Shown: positions 42,739 to 52,119, counted from the stretch's first letter. The stretch: 64,000 nucleotides of DNA from Mesorhizobium ciceri WSM4083 (GCF_000519305.1 NZ_JAFG01000010.1:62001-126000), one strand, 5' to 3'. The notes: generated by a model not told the origin, from the letters alone. Numbers and translations: made by a program.

Positions 42739-43531
42739 GAACTTTTCCATCAAGCACCAGCCAGGATTCACCGCGATCGCCGCGACCTGCTTTATCGTGC
42801 TGTATCTGCCGATCATCGTGTTGGTCATCTATGCCTTCAACGCGGCGAGCTCGACCTCCGAATGGGGCGGCTTTTCGCTGAAATGGTTCCAGTCGGCATG
42901 GCAGAACACGCAGGTCGTCGATGCCACGCTGCGTTCCTTCCAGATTGGCTCCATCGCGGCGGTGCTCTCCACGATCTTTGCCACCATGGCGGCGCTCGCC
43001 ACCACCCGCACCGCGCCCTATCCCGGCCTCACCTTCAAATATGCGGCGATCAACCAGCCGCTGATGGTGCCCGAGATCGTCACCGGGGTGGCGCTGTTGA
43101 TCTTCTTCTCGCGCATCAAGATCTTCACCGGCTATTCCGGCATCGGCTATCTGGTCGCCGCGCACACGGCGTTCTGCATTCCCTTTGCCTATTTGCCGAT
43201 CCGGGCGCGGCTTGAGAACATGGACCTGACGCTGGAGCGTGCCGCCGCCGACCTCTACGCGACGCCCTGGAAGGCCTTCCGGCGCATCACGCTGCCGCTT
43301 CTGTGGCCCGGCATCCTGGCCGGGCTGATGCTGGCCTTCGTCATCTCGCTCGACGACGTCGTCATCACCGAGTTCGTCAAATCAGGCGGCCAGGACACGC
43401 TGCCCACCTACATGCTCGGCCAGATCCGCCGCGGCATCACCCCCGAGATCAACGCGATATCGACCGCCTTCCTGCTGCTTTCGGTCGCGATCGTCACGTT
43501 GTTTTTCTTCGTCAGCAGGAAACGAGACTGA
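42731..43531 (+). CDS. PotC-type ABC transporter permease
   Basis: 266 residues, six transmembrane helices. EAA loop ERAAADLYATPWKAFRRITL, followed by SLDDVVITEFVKSGGQDTLP, the PotC/PotI signature. Start ATG 42731 inside the previous gene's end. Second permease of the heterodimeric channel. Confidence 0.92.
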   Translation: MAKNFSIKHQPGFTAIAATCFIVLYLPIIVLVIYAFNAASSTSEWGGFSLKWFQSAWQNTQVVDATLRSFQIGSIAAVLSTIFATMAALATTRTAPYPGLTFKYAAINQPLMVPEIVTGVALLIFFSRIKIFTGYSGIGYLVAAHTAFCIPFAYLPIRARLENMDLTLERAAADLYATPWKAFRRITLPLLWPGILAGLMLAFVISLDDVVITEFVKSGGQDTLPTYMLGQIRRGITPEINAISTAFLLLSVAIVTLFFFVSRKRD

Positions 43532-43554
43532 ACCGAAAAATGGGAGTTAAAACC

Positions 43555-44589
43555 ATGAACTGGAAGACGACAGCAACCGCCATGGGGTTGGCGTTGCTCG
43601 CCTCGACGGGCCTGGCCCGCGCCGATGGCGTGCTCAACATCTACAATTGGGGCAACTATACCAGCCCCGACGTGATCAAGAAGTTCGAGGCCAAATACAA
43701 CGTCAAGGTGACCATCACCGATTACGATTCCAACGACACCGCGCTGGCCAAGGTTCGCCAGGGCGGCACCGGCTTCGACATCGCGGTGCCGTCGCAGACC
43801 TACGTGCCGATCTGGATCAAGGAAGGCCTCATTCAGGAGACCGATCCGGGCAAGATGGAAAATTTCAAGAACGTGGCGCCGGAATGGGCCAATCCCGATT
43901 TCGACCCGGGTCGCAAATACAGCGTTCCGTGGGCGTGGGGCACGATCGGCGTGGTCGTCAACACCGATGCCTACAAGGGACCGGCGGATAGCTGGGGCAT
44001 CATCTTCAACACGCCTGACGAGCTCAAAGGCAAGGTCAATGTCGTTCCGGAGATGGGCGATGTGATGTTCGCCGCGATCAAGTATGTCGGCGGCCAGCAA
44101 TGCACCGACGACAAGGCGGTGCTGAAGAAGGTGCGCGACCTGCTGGTGGCGGCCAAGCCGAACTGGATCGCGATGGAATACAACACCATCGAGAAGATGG
44201 GCGCCGGCGACTTCAAGGCGACCAGCGACTGGAACGGCTCGGCGCTGCGCCAGCGGCTGGCCAACCCTGCCATCCACTACAACTATCCGAAAGAAGGCTT
44301 CGGCCTGTGGAGCGACAACGTCGTCGTTCTGAAGGAAGCCAAGAACGTCGAGAACGCCAAGCTTTTCCAGAACTTCATCATGGACCCGGAAAACGCGGCA
44401 GGTCTCTCGGCCTTCCATCGCTACGCCAATGCCATCACCGGCTCGGACAAGTACATGCCGGCCGACATGAAGGACGCGCCGGAAGTCATCATTCCGGCCG
44501 CGGACAAGCCACGTGGCGAGCTGCAGCAGATGTGCTCGCCGGAGACCCAGGAAATTTACACCAAGATCTGGACCGAGTTGCAGAAATAA
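43555..44589 (+). CDS. PotD/PotF-type periplasmic binding protein
   Basis: 344 residues with a Sec signal (MNWKTTATAMGLALLASTGL, cleavage at ARA-DG). VLNIYNWGNYTSPDVIKKFE and PSQTYVPIWIKEGLIQETD are hallmarks of the spermidine/putrescine-binding group; later W-rich segments (YSVPWAWGTIGVVVN; GFGLWSDNVVVLKEAKN) fit. Start ATG with GGGAG eight bases upstream. Last transporter gene, followed by a strong terminator, so the two serine-hydrolase genes downstream may depend on readthrough or their own promoter. Confidence 0.92.
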   Translation: MNWKTTATAMGLALLASTGLARADGVLNIYNWGNYTSPDVIKKFEAKYNVKVTITDYDSNDTALAKVRQGGTGFDIAVPSQTYVPIWIKEGLIQETDPGKMENFKNVAPEWANPDFDPGRKYSVPWAWGTIGVVVNTDAYKGPADSWGIIFNTPDELKGKVNVVPEMGDVMFAAIKYVGGQQCTDDKAVLKKVRDLLVAAKPNWIAMEYNTIEKMGAGDFKATSDWNGSALRQRLANPAIHYNYPKEGFGLWSDNVVVLKEAKNVENAKLFQNFIMDPENAAGLSAFHRYANAITGSDKYMPADMKDAPEVIIPAADKPRGELQQMCSPETQEIYTKIWTELQK

Positions 44590-44599
44590 ACTGGGTTCG

Positions 44600-44631
44600 A
44601 CGGACCCGGCGGCACATGCCGCCGGGTCCGT
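44600..44631 (+). terminator. Rho-independent terminator after the binding-protein gene
   Basis: Perfect 14-bp stem ACGGACCCGGCGGC / GCCGCCGGGTCCGT with a four-base loop and a TTTT tail, 11 bases after the stop at 44589. The downstream gene starts at 44658, 27 bases after the hairpin. Confidence 0.8.
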
Positions 44632-44657
44632 TTTCATGTTCAAGGGACTCGGCCGTC

Positions 44658-45854
44658 ATGGACTCCTATCGCAATTCCGATCCGCGGCCGCCGATCATGC
44701 AGGGCTCGCCGCCCGCCATGGTGCCGCCGAAGCTCGACTGGGACCGGCCGCCGTGGAACCGCTGGGCGTTCCAGCACATTCGTGAAATTCTGCCGACCGC
44801 CGAAGTCTGGCGCGGCAATGGCCATCGCCACCGCTTCGAACGCGCCGAGGCCGATCTCGACGGGCTGGCGGTCGAGGACAGCGAGGGCATGCCGACGACG
44901 CTCGCCGGGCTGCTCGACGAGACCTATACGGACGGCTTCCTGGTGCTCAAGGACGGCAAGGTCGCCTATGAGCGCTACTTCAACGGCATGGATGAGCGCA
45001 CGCTGCACCTGTCGCAGTCGATGGCGAAGTCCGTTACCGGTTCGGTGTTCGGCATACTGGTTGGGCGCGGCCTGATCGATCCGGCCAGACTGGTAACAGA
45101 CTACCTGCCGGAGCTCGGCGTTACCGGCTGGACCGGCGCCAGCGTCCAGCATGTGCTGGACATGACCAGCGGCGTCCGTTTCTCAGAGGAATATACCGAC
45201 CGCTATTCCGACATCGGCCAGGTCGATGTCGCCACCGGCTGGAAGCCGGTGCCGCCGGACAGCGATCCGGCCTTTCGTTGGCCCTCGCACATGTTCGAGC
45301 TGATCCTCGGCTTGAAGGATACGATCCGCCCGCACGGGGCTCAATTCGAATACCGCTCGATCGAGACCGACGTGCTTGCCTTCATCATGGAGCGGGTGAC
45401 AGGCAAACGGCTGCCGCAGGTGGTTTCGGAAGAACTCTGGCAAAAGCTCGGCGCTGATGAAAGCGCCTGCTTCACGGTAGACAGCGCCGGCTATGCGGTG
45501 GCCGACGGTGGCTTCAACGCGACGCTGCGCGACTATGGCCGCTTCGGCCAGCTGATCCTCGACAATGGTGGCGGCGTCGTGCCGGCCGGCTGGGTCGAGG
45601 CGACGCGCAACGGCAGGCATGGGCCGGGCTTCAGCCCCAGCCTGCCGGAGGGCAGCTATCGCAACCAGTTCTGGATCGAGGACCCGCGCTCGCGCGCACT
45701 GATGTGCCGCGGCGTGTTCGGTCAGATGATCCATATCGACTGGAACACCGGAATGGTCGTGGTGAAGCTTTCGACCTGGCCGGATTTCGCCAATGGTGCC
45801 TATTCCATAGCGACGCTGAAAGCCGTGCACGCTATCGCCACGGCACTTCGCTGA
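44658..45854 (+). CDS. Beta-lactamase-fold serine hydrolase (NylB-like), copy 1
   Basis: 398 residues. Class C beta-lactamase/6-aminohexanoate-dimer-hydrolase fold: nucleophile motif SMAK (S121, K124), and YRSIETDVL with Y231 where NylB has its catalytic tyrosine. No signal peptide, so cytoplasmic. The N-terminal PPWNRWAFQHIREILPTAEV also appears, modified, in the next gene. Likely hydrolyses a linear amide or ester. Starts 27 bases beyond the ABC operon terminator. Confidence 0.85.
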   Translation: MDSYRNSDPRPPIMQGSPPAMVPPKLDWDRPPWNRWAFQHIREILPTAEVWRGNGHRHRFERAEADLDGLAVEDSEGMPTTLAGLLDETYTDGFLVLKDGKVAYERYFNGMDERTLHLSQSMAKSVTGSVFGILVGRGLIDPARLVTDYLPELGVTGWTGASVQHVLDMTSGVRFSEEYTDRYSDIGQVDVATGWKPVPPDSDPAFRWPSHMFELILGLKDTIRPHGAQFEYRSIETDVLAFIMERVTGKRLPQVVSEELWQKLGADESACFTVDSAGYAVADGGFNATLRDYGRFGQLILDNGGGVVPAGWVEATRNGRHGPGFSPSLPEGSYRNQFWIEDPRSRALMCRGVFGQMIHIDWNTGMVVVKLSTWPDFANGAYSIATLKAVHAIATALR

Positions 45855-45891
45855 GCCCCCACAAAGAAGAAACGACCCGGAAGGAAACGCC

Positions 45892-47073
45892 ATGACCGGC
45901 AAGACCGTGTTCGAGACCCGCTATGGCTTCCGGCGCAACGAGGTGGTGCTCGCCAACTGGCGCGAGAACCCGTTCAACCGGTGGTCGTTCCAGAATCTCG
46001 GCGAACTGGTGCCGACCGCCCGCGTAGCGGTGGCGTCGGGGGTTGTTGAAACCCCCGTGCGCGATATGGGGGGGCTGCTCGGCGAGAAGGTCGCGATCGC
46101 CAGCACACCGGAGACGGTGGCTGAATTTCTCGCACGTTCGAGCACCGACGCACTGACGGTGATGAAAGGCGGCAAGATCGTCGGCGACTGGTTCGCCCCG
46201 CATATGGACTTCGGCGCCCGCCACATCATCTTTTCGATCAGCAAGTCGGTGACAGCCATCATCGCCGGCATATTGCAAGGCGAGGGGGTGTTCGACCCGG
46301 AAGCGCCGGTGACGGCTTACTTCCCTGAAGCCGCCGGCTCGGCCTATGGCGATGCGAGCGTGCGGCACGTGCTCGACATGAGCGTCAGCCTCGATTTCGA
46401 GGAGGCCTATCTCGACCCGGAGAGCGCTTTCGCCCGCTATCGCCGCGCCACGCTGTGGAATCCGGGCGGCGACACGGAGAGCCTGCGCGAATTCATCCTG
46501 ACCCTGCAACGCCTTGCCGAGCCGCATGGCCAGACCTTCCGCTACCGCTCGCCGAATTCCGACCTGCTCGGCCTGCTGCTCGAGCGCGCGTCGGGCCAGC
46601 GGTTCACCGACCTGATGCGCGAGAGGCTGTGGCTGCCGCTCGGCGCTGTCAGCGAAGCCTCGATCGGCGTCGACATGGAAGGTACGGCGCGCACGGCCGG
46701 CGGTATTTCGGTGACGCCGCGCGACCTGGCGCGTGTCGGCGAGATGATGCGGCAGGGCGGGGTGGCCAATGGCCGCCGCATCCTACCGGAAGCCTGGGTT
46801 CGCGACACGACCAGCACTGGCGGCAGTGCGGACGCCTGGCAGCGCGGTGCGATGCTGCCACTGTTTCCCAAAGGTCGTTACCGGAACAAATGGTACCAGA
46901 CTGGACACGAGAACGGCGCCTATTGCGGCATCGGCATTCATGGCCAGTGGCTGTATGTCGATCCCAGGACCGAAGTGGTGATCGCCAAGATGTCGTCGCA
47001 GCCGGAGCCGGTCGACGATCCGCTCGATATCGAGATCGTCGCCTTCTTCGAGGCGCTCAGCCGGATGGTCTAG
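45892..47073 (+). CDS. Beta-lactamase-fold serine hydrolase (NylB-like), copy 2
   Basis: 393 residues, a diverged paralogue of the preceding gene. SISK at 115-118 is the nucleophile motif and FRYRSPNSDLL (Y218) holds the catalytic tyrosine. The shared N-terminal NPFNRWSFQNLGELVPTARV shows common origin with copy 1. No signal peptide. 37 bases after copy 1, same strand. The pair may cleave two related amides brought in by the ABC transporter. Confidence 0.85.
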   Translation: MTGKTVFETRYGFRRNEVVLANWRENPFNRWSFQNLGELVPTARVAVASGVVETPVRDMGGLLGEKVAIASTPETVAEFLARSSTDALTVMKGGKIVGDWFAPHMDFGARHIIFSISKSVTAIIAGILQGEGVFDPEAPVTAYFPEAAGSAYGDASVRHVLDMSVSLDFEEAYLDPESAFARYRRATLWNPGGDTESLREFILTLQRLAEPHGQTFRYRSPNSDLLGLLLERASGQRFTDLMRERLWLPLGAVSEASIGVDMEGTARTAGGISVTPRDLARVGEMMRQGGVANGRRILPEAWVRDTTSTGGSADAWQRGAMLPLFPKGRYRNKWYQTGHENGAYCGIGIHGQWLYVDPRTEVVIAKMSSQPEPVDDPLDIEIVAFFEALSRMV

Positions 47074-47201
47074 ACTGGACCCGAGCCGCCACATTAGCGC
47101 ACGCTTTCCTGTGGACCCGCCGGGCTGATGAAAGCGCAGCGGTTGGCGGACCGAATGTCTGCGCCTATGGTCGCCGCTCTTTGGATGAGAGCAGGAACGA
47201 C

Positions 47202-49529
47202 ATGGCATCCGACATCAAGCGCATCGCAGCCATCATCGCAACCGAGATCAAGGCGCGGCCCGAACAGGCGGCCGCGGCGATCGGGCTGCTGGACGAGGGC
47301 GCGACGGTGCCATTTGTGGCGCGCTACCGCAAGGAAGTCACCGGCGGGCTGGACGACACGCAATTGCGCGATCTTGCCGAACGCCTTGCCTATCTGCGCG
47401 AGCTCGACGCGCGCCGCGACACCATCCTTGGCTCGATCCGCGAACAGGGCAAGCTGACCGAGGAGCTTGCAGGCAAGATCGTCGCCGCCACCACCAAGGC
47501 GGAACTTGAGGACATCTACCTGCCCTACAAGCCCAAGCGCCGGACCAAGGCCGAGATCGCCAGGGAGCGCGGGCTGGGGCCGCTGGCCGAAGCCATCTTG
47601 GCGAACCGCTCATTGGTGCCTGCCGAACTGGCGCTGGCCTATGTCAGCGAAGAGGTGGCTGACGCCAAAGCGGCGCTCGACGGCGCGCGCGATATCCTGT
47701 CGGAGCAATTCGCCGAGAATGCCGATCTGGTCGGCAAATTGCGCAGCTACATGAAGGAGCGCGCCTTCATGCGGGCCAGGGTGGTCGACGGCAAGCAGGA
47801 GGCCGGCGCGAAGTTCTCCGATTATTTCGACCATGTCGAGCGCTGGACAAATGTGCCGAGCCACCGCGCGCTGGCGATGCTGCGCGGCCGCAACGAGGAA
47901 GTGCTGTCGCTCGACATCGAGGTCGATGCCGACGACGCGTCGCCGGTGAAACCGGTCGAGAGGATGATCGCCAATGCCTATGCCATCGGCGGCAGCCTGC
48001 CGGGTGACAGATGGCTGATGGAGGTGGCGGGCTGGACCTGGCGCATAAAACTGTCGCTGCACCTGACACTCGATTTGATGCGCGACCTGCGTGAGCGGGC
48101 AGAAGAGGAAGCGATCCACGTCTTTGCCCGAAACCTAAAGGATTTGCTGCTGGCCGCTCCCGCCGGTTCGCGCGCGACGATGGGGCTCGACCCCGGCATC
48201 CGCACAGGTGTCAAGGTGGCCGTGGTCGACGGCACCGGAAAGGTGCTGACAACGACGACGGTCTATCCGTTTCCGCCCAGGAATGATGTGCGTGGCACGC
48301 AGGCGGAGCTCGCCAAGCTCATCCGGCTGCACAAGGTCGAGCTGATTTCGATCGGCAACGGCACCGGCAGCCGCGAAACGGAAAAACTGGTCGCCGACAT
48401 GCTGTCCGACATGCCGGCGGATGGCGGACCGAAGCCCTTGAAAGTGATCGTCAGCGAGGCGGGCGCCTCTGTCTATTCGGCATCGGCGACGGCGGCGGCG
48501 GAATTCCCGGGTCTCGACGTGTCGCTGCGCGGCGCCGTGTCGATCGCCCGGCGCCTGCAGGATCCGCTGGCCGAGCTGGTCAAGATCGAGCCCAAATCGA
48601 TCGGCGTCGGCCAGTACCAGCATGATGTCGACCAGTACCGTCTCGGCCGCTCGCTGGAAGCGGTGGTGGAAGACGCAGTCAATGCCGTCGGCGTCGATCT
48701 CAACACAGCCTCGGCGCCGCTGCTGGCGCGCGTTTCAGGTCTGGGTGCGTCGCTGGCCGACGCGATCGTTGCGCATCGCGATGCGACCGGGCCCTTCGCC
48801 AGCCGGAAGGATCTGCTCAAGGTGCCGCGGCTCGGACCTCGGGCCTTCGAACAATCCGCCGGCTTCCTGCGCATTGCCAATGGCAGCGAGCCGCTCGATG
48901 CCTCGTCGGTGCATCCGGAAGCCTATGGCGTGGCGAAGAAGATCGTGGCGGCCTGCGGGCGTGACGTGCGCTCTCTGATGGGCGACAGCGCTGCGCTGAA
49001 GGCGCTCGACCCGCGCGTCTTCGTCGATGAGCGTTTCGGCCTGCCTACGGTGCGCGACATCCTGGCGGAGCTGGAAAAGCCCGGCCGCGACCCGCGCCCC
49101 GGTTTCAAGACGGCGACTTTTGCCGACGGCATTGACGACATCAAGGATCTGAAGCCCGGCATGCTGCTGGAAGGCACCGTCACCAATGTCGCCGCCTTCG
49201 GCGCCTTCGTCGATATCGGAGTGCATCAGGACGGGCTGGTGCATGTCTCGCAACTGGCCGACCGTTTCATCAAGGACGCGCATGAGGTCGTGAAGGCCGG
49301 CGACGTGGTCAAGGTGCGGGTCGTCGACGTCGACATCAAGCGCAAGCGCATCGCGCTTTCCATGCGCAAGGATGGCGGCGAGGGTGGCGCACCGCGTGGC
49401 GGGCCACGCGACAATGGTGGCGGCAGGCCGGCACCACGTTCGCCGGCACCGCAGCAACGTCAGCCGGAGCGGCCGGCACAGCAAGGCGCATTCGGCGCTG
49501 CCTTGGCGGATGCGCTGAAGCGGAAGTAG
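47202..49529 (+). CDS. tex: RNA-binding transcription accessory protein Tex
   Basis: 775 residues, the usual length. Order of domains: N-terminal Tex helical domain (AAAAIGLLDEGATVPFVARY; EDIYLPYKPKRRTKAEIARE), YqgF-like RNase H fold (GLDPGIRTGVKVAVVDGTGK), helix-hairpin-helix pair (VNAVGVDLNTASAPLLARVS; SRKDLLKVPRLGPRAFEQSA), and a C-terminal S1 domain (GMLLEGTVTNVAAFGAFVDI). A Pro/Arg/Gly-rich tail follows. Binds nucleic acid and RNA polymerase. ATG 47202 with AGGA five bases upstream. Confidence 0.96.
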   Translation: MASDIKRIAAIIATEIKARPEQAAAAIGLLDEGATVPFVARYRKEVTGGLDDTQLRDLAERLAYLRELDARRDTILGSIREQGKLTEELAGKIVAATTKAELEDIYLPYKPKRRTKAEIARERGLGPLAEAILANRSLVPAELALAYVSEEVADAKAALDGARDILSEQFAENADLVGKLRSYMKERAFMRARVVDGKQEAGAKFSDYFDHVERWTNVPSHRALAMLRGRNEEVLSLDIEVDADDASPVKPVERMIANAYAIGGSLPGDRWLMEVAGWTWRIKLSLHLTLDLMRDLRERAEEEAIHVFARNLKDLLLAAPAGSRATMGLDPGIRTGVKVAVVDGTGKVLTTTTVYPFPPRNDVRGTQAELAKLIRLHKVELISIGNGTGSRETEKLVADMLSDMPADGGPKPLKVIVSEAGASVYSASATAAAEFPGLDVSLRGAVSIARRLQDPLAELVKIEPKSIGVGQYQHDVDQYRLGRSLEAVVEDAVNAVGVDLNTASAPLLARVSGLGASLADAIVAHRDATGPFASRKDLLKVPRLGPRAFEQSAGFLRIANGSEPLDASSVHPEAYGVAKKIVAACGRDVRSLMGDSAALKALDPRVFVDERFGLPTVRDILAELEKPGRDPRPGFKTATFADGIDDIKDLKPGMLLEGTVTNVAAFGAFVDIGVHQDGLVHVSQLADRFIKDAHEVVKAGDVVKVRVVDVDIKRKRIALSMRKDGGEGGAPRGGPRDNGGGRPAPRSPAPQQRQPERPAQQGAFGAALADALKRK

Positions 49530-49571
49530 CTATTCTGCTTGTGACGAAGATGACCAATCGTCGAGTTCGGC

Positions 49572-49750
49572 GCCGCCCCTCATCGCCCTGCCGGGCACTT
49601 CTCCCCGTATAGTGACGGGGAGAAGGAGGCTGTCCGCAACGACGGTGCCCTTCTTTGCGACATTGGTGATTGACGAAATCGGCGATCACAGCGCCCCTCT
49701 CCCCGTCCCTATACGGGGAGAGGATGCCGGCAGGCAGGTGAGGGGCAGCA
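49572..49750. repeat. Large imperfect palindromic intergenic repeat (RIME/MITE-like)
   Basis: Two arms of about 54 bases in inverted orientation (49572-49626 and 49696-49750) are about 83% alike by eye, with a spacer of about 69 bases. Each arm holds its own hairpin around CTCCCCGTATAG and GGGGAGA, and a CCTGCCGGC(A) box. The rest of the 49530-49797 gap holds no gene. From memory, such CTCCCCGT/ACGGGGAG palindromes are common between genes in Mesorhizobium and related genomes. No coding sequence inside, so mobilisation would be in trans, if at all. Confidence 0.7.
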
Positions 49751-49797
49751 CTAACGTTCGTGACTGGTAACGGGACGCATTCGAAAGCCCCACGTTG

Positions 49798-50784
49798 CTA
49801 CGGGTTTCCGCCGCTGTATTTTTCTTCCAGCCGCTCAAATACCTGCTCCGCCGGTATGCCCGGACCACTTTTTACGCCTTTGCGGATGACCTCCTGCAAA
49901 GTTAGATGCCTTAACAGCCAGTCGCGAAAACTGGCGACCGGCGGATGGCCGCGCTTGTCGTGCGGGACGACGAGATAGTAGGCGCTGCGGCTTTGCATGG
50001 GCTGGCCTGGCGCCGGCACCAGTTGGCCGCGCTGCAATTCGCCTGCAATCAGGATCAGCGGCAGCAGCGCCACACCGAGCCCCGCCATGCAGGCCTGGGC
50101 GGCGGTGCCGAACTGCTCGAACTGCATTCCGGGCCCGGTCGGTGCGCTCAGGCGCTGATGCTCGAACCATTCGGTCCAGGCGCCAGGACGCGTCGCCATG
50201 TGCAGCAGCGGCAGGCGGCCGACATCGGCCGGTGAGGCGATGGCGCGGCCGGCGAGGAATTCGGGCGACACGACCGGCGCCACCGTTTCGCGCACCAACA
50301 GTGTCGAGTCGGCCTCAGGCCAGTCCGGCAGGCCATAGTGGATGGCGGCATCCAGCCTCTCCCTGGCGAAGTCGAAGCGGCCGACGCGGGTGACGAAGTT
50401 GATGGTGATATCGGGATTGTTTTCGACGAAATCGGGGATCATCGGCATCAGCCAGCGCGTGCCGAAGGTCGGCAAAATGGCAAGGTTCAGGATGCCACTA
50501 TGCCGATTGCTCATCAATCCAAGGGCTGCGTCACGCAACTGGCCAAGTGCTGAACGCACCGCCTCGGCGTAGATTTCGCCCGATGTCGACAGCCTGACAT
50601 TGCGGCTGTCGCGTTCGAACAGCCGGCGGCCGAACTGATCTTCCAGCAGTCTGATCTGCCGGCTGACCGCGCCCTGGGTCAGATCGAGCTCCTGGGCGGC
50701 GGCGGTGAAACTGCCCAGTCGGGCCACTGCCTCGAAGGCGGCAAGGGCGCTTATATTGGGCAAAAGGCGGCGTTGGACACTCAT
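49798..50784 (-). CDS. LysR-type regulator, probably of gcdH
   Basis: 328 residues. N-terminal winged helix (ALAAFEAVARLGSFTAAAQE; LDLTQGAVSRQIRLLEDQFG), then a substrate-binding domain (about 95-300) of the GcvA-like type. Divergent from the glutaryl-CoA dehydrogenase gene, with 138 bases between the starts, the classic layout for a LysR activator and its target. Confidence 0.9.
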   Translation of the reverse strand: MSVQRRLLPNISALAAFEAVARLGSFTAAAQELDLTQGAVSRQIRLLEDQFGRRLFERDSRNVRLSTSGEIYAEAVRSALGQLRDAALGLMSNRHSGILNLAILPTFGTRWLMPMIPDFVENNPDITINFVTRVGRFDFARERLDAAIHYGLPDWPEADSTLLVRETVAPVVSPEFLAGRAIASPADVGRLPLLHMATRPGAWTEWFEHQRLSAPTGPGMQFEQFGTAAQACMAGLGVALLPLILIAGELQRGQLVPAPGQPMQSRSAYYLVVPHDKRGHPPVASFRDWLLRHLTLQEVIRKGVKSGPGIPAEQVFERLEEKYSGGNP

Positions 50785-50922
50785 GATCCATTCCTAACGC
50801 TCATTGATCGGTGAATCAATTTCGTTTGATTTTTTCGAGGCGCAGGCCGATAGAACGGGCCAACATTTTGCTTCATGCATGTCGTCGTTTTGAGCGACAT
50901 GCATTGGTTTGGGAGAAACGCG
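50785..50922. promoter_or_regulatory. Divergent control region between the LysR gene and gcdH
   Basis: Both promoters and the LysR binding site should lie in these 138 bases. AT-rich stretches near 50815-50835 (TCAATTTCGTTTGATTTTTT) fit a promoter. I could not identify one clear T-N11-A operator. Confidence 0.45.
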
Positions 50923-52119
50923 ATGGCCGCCGACAAGAACGCATTCGTCTGGGAAGACCCGTTCCTGATCGAGGGCCAGCTTTCGGAAGACGAGCGCATG
51001 GTGCGCGACGGCGCGGCCGCCTTCGCCGCCGACAAACTGGCGCCGCGGATCGAGGACGCCTATCTCAACGAGACATTCGACACCGCGATCTTCCGTGAAA
51101 TGGGCGATGCCGGCCTGCTCGGCATCAACATCCCCGAGGAATTCGGCGGTCTCGGCGCCAACTATGTGACCTACGGGCTGGTCGCGCGGGAAGTCGAACG
51201 TGTTGACTCGGGCTATCGCTCGATGATGTCAGTGCAGTCGTCGCTGGTAATGTATCCGATCTACGCCTATGGCTCGGACGAGCAGCGCAAGAAGTATCTG
51301 CCCAAGCTTGCCAGCGGCGAGTGGATCGGCTGTTTCGGCCTGACCGAGCCGGATGCAGGCTCCGACCCGGGCGGCATGAAGACACGCGCCGAGAGGACAG
51401 CCAACGGCTATAAGCTGTCCGGTTCGAAGATGTGGATTTCCAACGCGCCGGTCGCCGACGTGTTCGTCGTCTGGGCGAAGCTGAAGGGCGAGAACGGCAA
51501 GGACGAGATCCGTGGCTTCGTGCTGGAAAAGGGCATGAAGGGGCTTTCGGCGCCGAAGATCGGCGGCAAGCTGTCGCTGCGGGCGTCGATCACCGGCGAA
51601 GTGGTGATGGAAGGCGTCGAGGTCGGCGAGGACGCGCTGCTGCCCAACGCAAAAGGCCTCGGCGGACCGTTCGGATGCCTCAACCGGGCTCGCTTCGGCA
51701 TTTCCTGGGGCTCGATGGGCGCGGCGGAAGATTGCTGGCACCGCGCCCGCCAATACGGTCTTGATCGCAAGCAGTTCGGCAAGCCGCTGGCCGGCACGCA
51801 ACTCTACCAGAAGAAGCTTGCCGACATGCAGACCGAAATCGCGCTGGGATTGCAGGCATCCTTGCGTGTCGGGCGGTTGCTGGATGAAGGCAAGATGGCG
51901 CCGGAAATGATCTCGATCGTCAAGCGCAACAATTGCGGCAAGGCGCTCGATATCGCGCGCCAGGCCCGCGACATGCATGGCGGCAACGGCATCCAGATCG
52001 GCTACCACGTCATGCGCCACGCGCAGAACCTGGAGACGGTCAACACCTATGAAGGCACGCATGACGTGCATGCGCTGATCCTGGGAAGGGCGCAGACGGG
52101 GTTGCAGGCATTTTTCTGA
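50923..52119 (+). CDS. gcdH: Glutaryl-CoA dehydrogenase (acyl-CoA dehydrogenase family)
   Basis: 398 residues. FAD/acyl-CoA motifs: GCFGLTEPDAGSDPGGMKT, KMWISNAPVADVFVVWAK, ARQARDMHGGNGIQIGYHVM, and the catalytic glutamate E377 in NTYEGTHDVHALILGRA. The EFGGLGANYVTYGLVAREVE segment and YEGTHD are typical of glutaryl-CoA dehydrogenase rather than short-chain enzymes. Converts glutaryl-CoA to crotonyl-CoA in lysine, hydroxylysine and tryptophan breakdown. Start ATG 50923 with GGGAG seven bases upstream, sixteen codons inside the longest frame. Confidence 0.88.
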   Translation: MAADKNAFVWEDPFLIEGQLSEDERMVRDGAAAFAADKLAPRIEDAYLNETFDTAIFREMGDAGLLGINIPEEFGGLGANYVTYGLVAREVERVDSGYRSMMSVQSSLVMYPIYAYGSDEQRKKYLPKLASGEWIGCFGLTEPDAGSDPGGMKTRAERTANGYKLSGSKMWISNAPVADVFVVWAKLKGENGKDEIRGFVLEKGMKGLSAPKIGGKLSLRASITGEVVMEGVEVGEDALLPNAKGLGGPFGCLNRARFGISWGSMGAAEDCWHRARQYGLDRKQFGKPLAGTQLYQKKLADMQTEIALGLQASLRVGRLLDEGKMAPEMISIVKRNNCGKALDIARQARDMHGGNGIQIGYHVMRHAQNLETVNTYEGTHDVHALILGRAQTGLQAFF

